Below are positions 6,838 to 7,738 of a stretch of DNA of 7,738 bases, in pieces. This DNA comes from Candidatus Aerophobota bacterium. GTDB taxonomy: Bacteria; Aerophobota; Aerophobia; Aerophobales; AE-B3A. A program made the position numbers and the translations under genes. Under the pieces are notes generated by a model that saw only the letters and a list, made by a program, of their open reading frames with translations, searched no databases and was not told the origin of the DNA. The stretch lies in assembly GCA_030602105.1 (NCBI GenBank), contig JAUWAK010000052.1:1-7738 (forward strand), in the 5' to 3' direction. How positions within the stretch are numbered: position 1 is the stretch's first letter; every line of letters begins with the position of its first letter.

Positions 6838-6909
6838 CTACCCGTGAGAAAGACCGACCAACTCTATTTCATCCTCTTGGCCCAGACACTTCACCGCACT
6901 ATTGTCCAT
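6838..6909 (-). CDS. possible 23-aa small ORF, doubtful
   Basis: Six bases after the oxidoreductase TGA, an ATG opens MDNSAVKCLGQEDEIELVGL and three more residues, ending at TAG. TAAGG sits directly before the ATG, closer than a normal Shine-Dalgarno. I do not recognise the peptide. It could be a coupled small protein, a remnant of a longer gene or chance; chance is most likely at this length. Confidence 0.12.
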   Translation of the reverse strand: MDNSAVKCLGQEDEIELVGLSHG

Positions 6910-6915
6910 CCTTAG

Positions 6916-7738
6916 TCAGATGCTATTTGCTATAAGAGCCGCCTCCTGAATAGCGTCAATTATTTTTCGGGGCTGAGCGCAATCACCCACACAATAAACC
7001 GCGTTGAATCTATCCTTTGACTCCTCATACAGTTCTTTCTTGCTGACAAAACCGGTAGCCAGGATTATGTTATCAGCCTCTATGAACCGCGACTTACCTT
7101 TGTCTTTCTTAACAAACAGCCCTTCCCCAGTCATCCTCTGTATGTAGCATCCAGTAATAGTCTTGACACTAGCTTCCCTGAGTTTTCTTATCAGGCCGCG
7201 CTTCATCGAAACATCGTACTGGTCCAGCAAAATTTCGTCCAACGCCTCTACTATCGTTACATCTTTGCCAGGCTCTGTCAAAAGAATAGCGACTTCACAG
7301 CCAATGCTTCCTCCTCCCACAACCACAAACTTGTCACCTTTAAGGTTAGCTTTGCCAGTAAGCACATCAAGGCATGAGAAAACGCTCCCACTACTAACCC
7401 CAGGAATGTCTGGCAGGATCGGCTCAGCTCCTGTAGCAAGAATGAGAACCTGGGGATTAAGTCCCTCAATCGTCTCTAAAGAGGCTTCCTGGCTAAGCAA
7501 AACTTCAATGTTCGGGTGCTCCATCTTCCTCAAATAGTAATCAATTAGATTCTTTAGATCTTTCTTGAAGGAGGGAAAGGACGCAGGCACGAGTTTACCC
7601 CCCAACTCTCCTTCTTTTTCTACCAGGATGACTTCATGACCCTTGAGAGCAGAGACTCTTGCTGCTTCCATACCTGCGGGACCTCCTCCTACGACTACCA
7701 CCCGCTTTTTTTCTTTGCTTTGGGTAAAAACAAACCGC
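6916..7738 (-). CDS. FadH-like NADH:flavin oxidoreductase, C-terminal part (partial at window edge)
   Basis: The last 273 residues of a larger protein; the frame is open to the right edge, so the GTG at 7701 inside the first glycine motif is not the true start. The fragment begins RFVFTQSKEKKRVVVV, then the FAD dinucleotide motif GGGPAGMEAAR with VEKEGELGGKL. LILATGAEPILPDIPG follows. About 125 residues after the first motif is the nested NAD(P) motif VVVGGGSIGCE, ending in VTIVEA; the acidic residue there favours NADH over NADPH. VYCVGDCAQPRKIIDAIQEA is the C-terminal FAD-contact motif. This order matches the C-terminal half of 2,4-dienoyl-CoA reductase/enoate reductase-type proteins, whose N-terminal half is an old-yellow-enzyme barrel with a [4Fe-4S] cluster, both expected outside the window. 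A stand-alone pyridine nucleotide-disulfide oxidoreductase is the alternative. It is on the same strand as the transport operon, 265 bp upstream, so co-transcription is possible but unproven. Confidence 0.82.
   Translation of the reverse strand, partial: RFVFTQSKEKKRVVVVGGGPAGMEAARVSALKGHEVILVEKEGELGGKLVPASFPSFKKDLKNLIDYYLRKMEHPNIEVLLSQEASLETIEGLNPQVLILATGAEPILPDIPGVSSGSVFSCLDVLTGKANLKGDKFVVVGGGSIGCEVAILLTEPGKDVTIVEALDEILLDQYDVSMKRGLIRKLREASVKTITGCYIQRMTGEGLFVKKDKGKSRFIEADNIILATGFVSKKELYEESKDRFNAVYCVGDCAQPRKIIDAIQEAALIANSI

Noticed and set aside
6664..6915. Sigma-70 promoter for the transport operon
   Set aside because: Candidate -35-like TTGGCG or TTGGTC boxes have no good -10 at 16-18 bp; the best pairing needs 19 bp to GATAAA. 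Too weak to report.
7163..7537. 124-codon open frame on the + strand opposite the flavin oxidoreductase
   Set aside because: The opposite strand encodes intact FAD/NAD motifs; the + frame has low-complexity S/T/P-rich content typical of antisense shadow frames.

Overview
The window holds six protein-coding genes in two convergent groups, with little spare DNA. Base composition is moderate (roughly mid-40s % GC, estimated by eye). The solute-binding protein has a Sec signal peptide with an AxA site and no lipobox cysteine, which suggests a Gram-negative, double-membrane bacterium. An acetoacetyl-CoA synthetase, a C-terminal fragment of a FadH-like flavin/FeS oxidoreductase and a cobalamin-dependent radical SAM enzyme together suggest an anaerobic or facultative heterotroph that uses fatty or short-chain acids. 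There is no rRNA or lineage marker, so the taxon stays open.

Left part (66-2021, + strand): a complete acetoacetyl-CoA synthetase. It converges on the minus-strand genes across about 90 bp (2022-2112) that carry only weak hairpins.

Centre (2113-6650, - strand): a four-gene operon, transcribed right to left. It starts with an exported CUT1-type solute-binding protein behind a very strong Shine-Dalgarno, followed by a strong intercistronic hairpin. Next come a MalF-type permease, a MalG-type permease and a B12-binding-domain radical SAM protein. Both later junctions are one-base stop/start overlaps (TGATG and TAATG), so the radical SAM enzyme is translationally coupled to the transporter. No ABC ATPase gene is present in the window.

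Right part (6916-7738, - strand): the C-terminal FAD/NAD(P) half of a 2,4-dienoyl-CoA reductase/NADH:flavin oxidoreductase-like protein, cut by the window edge. The 265 bp between it and the binding-protein gene hold two palindromes, a 12-base match to the complement of the 16S rRNA 3' tail and a possible 23-codon ORF. No promoter could be called with confidence.

The most interesting feature is the radical SAM/cobalamin enzyme. Its N-terminus resembles, from memory, the TsrM (tryptophan 2-C-methyltransferase) group, yet it is hard-wired to a carbohydrate-type importer with no natural-product genes in view. The proposed reading is an importer paired with an enzyme that methylates or otherwise modifies the imported compound or something derived from it. 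This is inference; the substrate cannot be read from the sequence.
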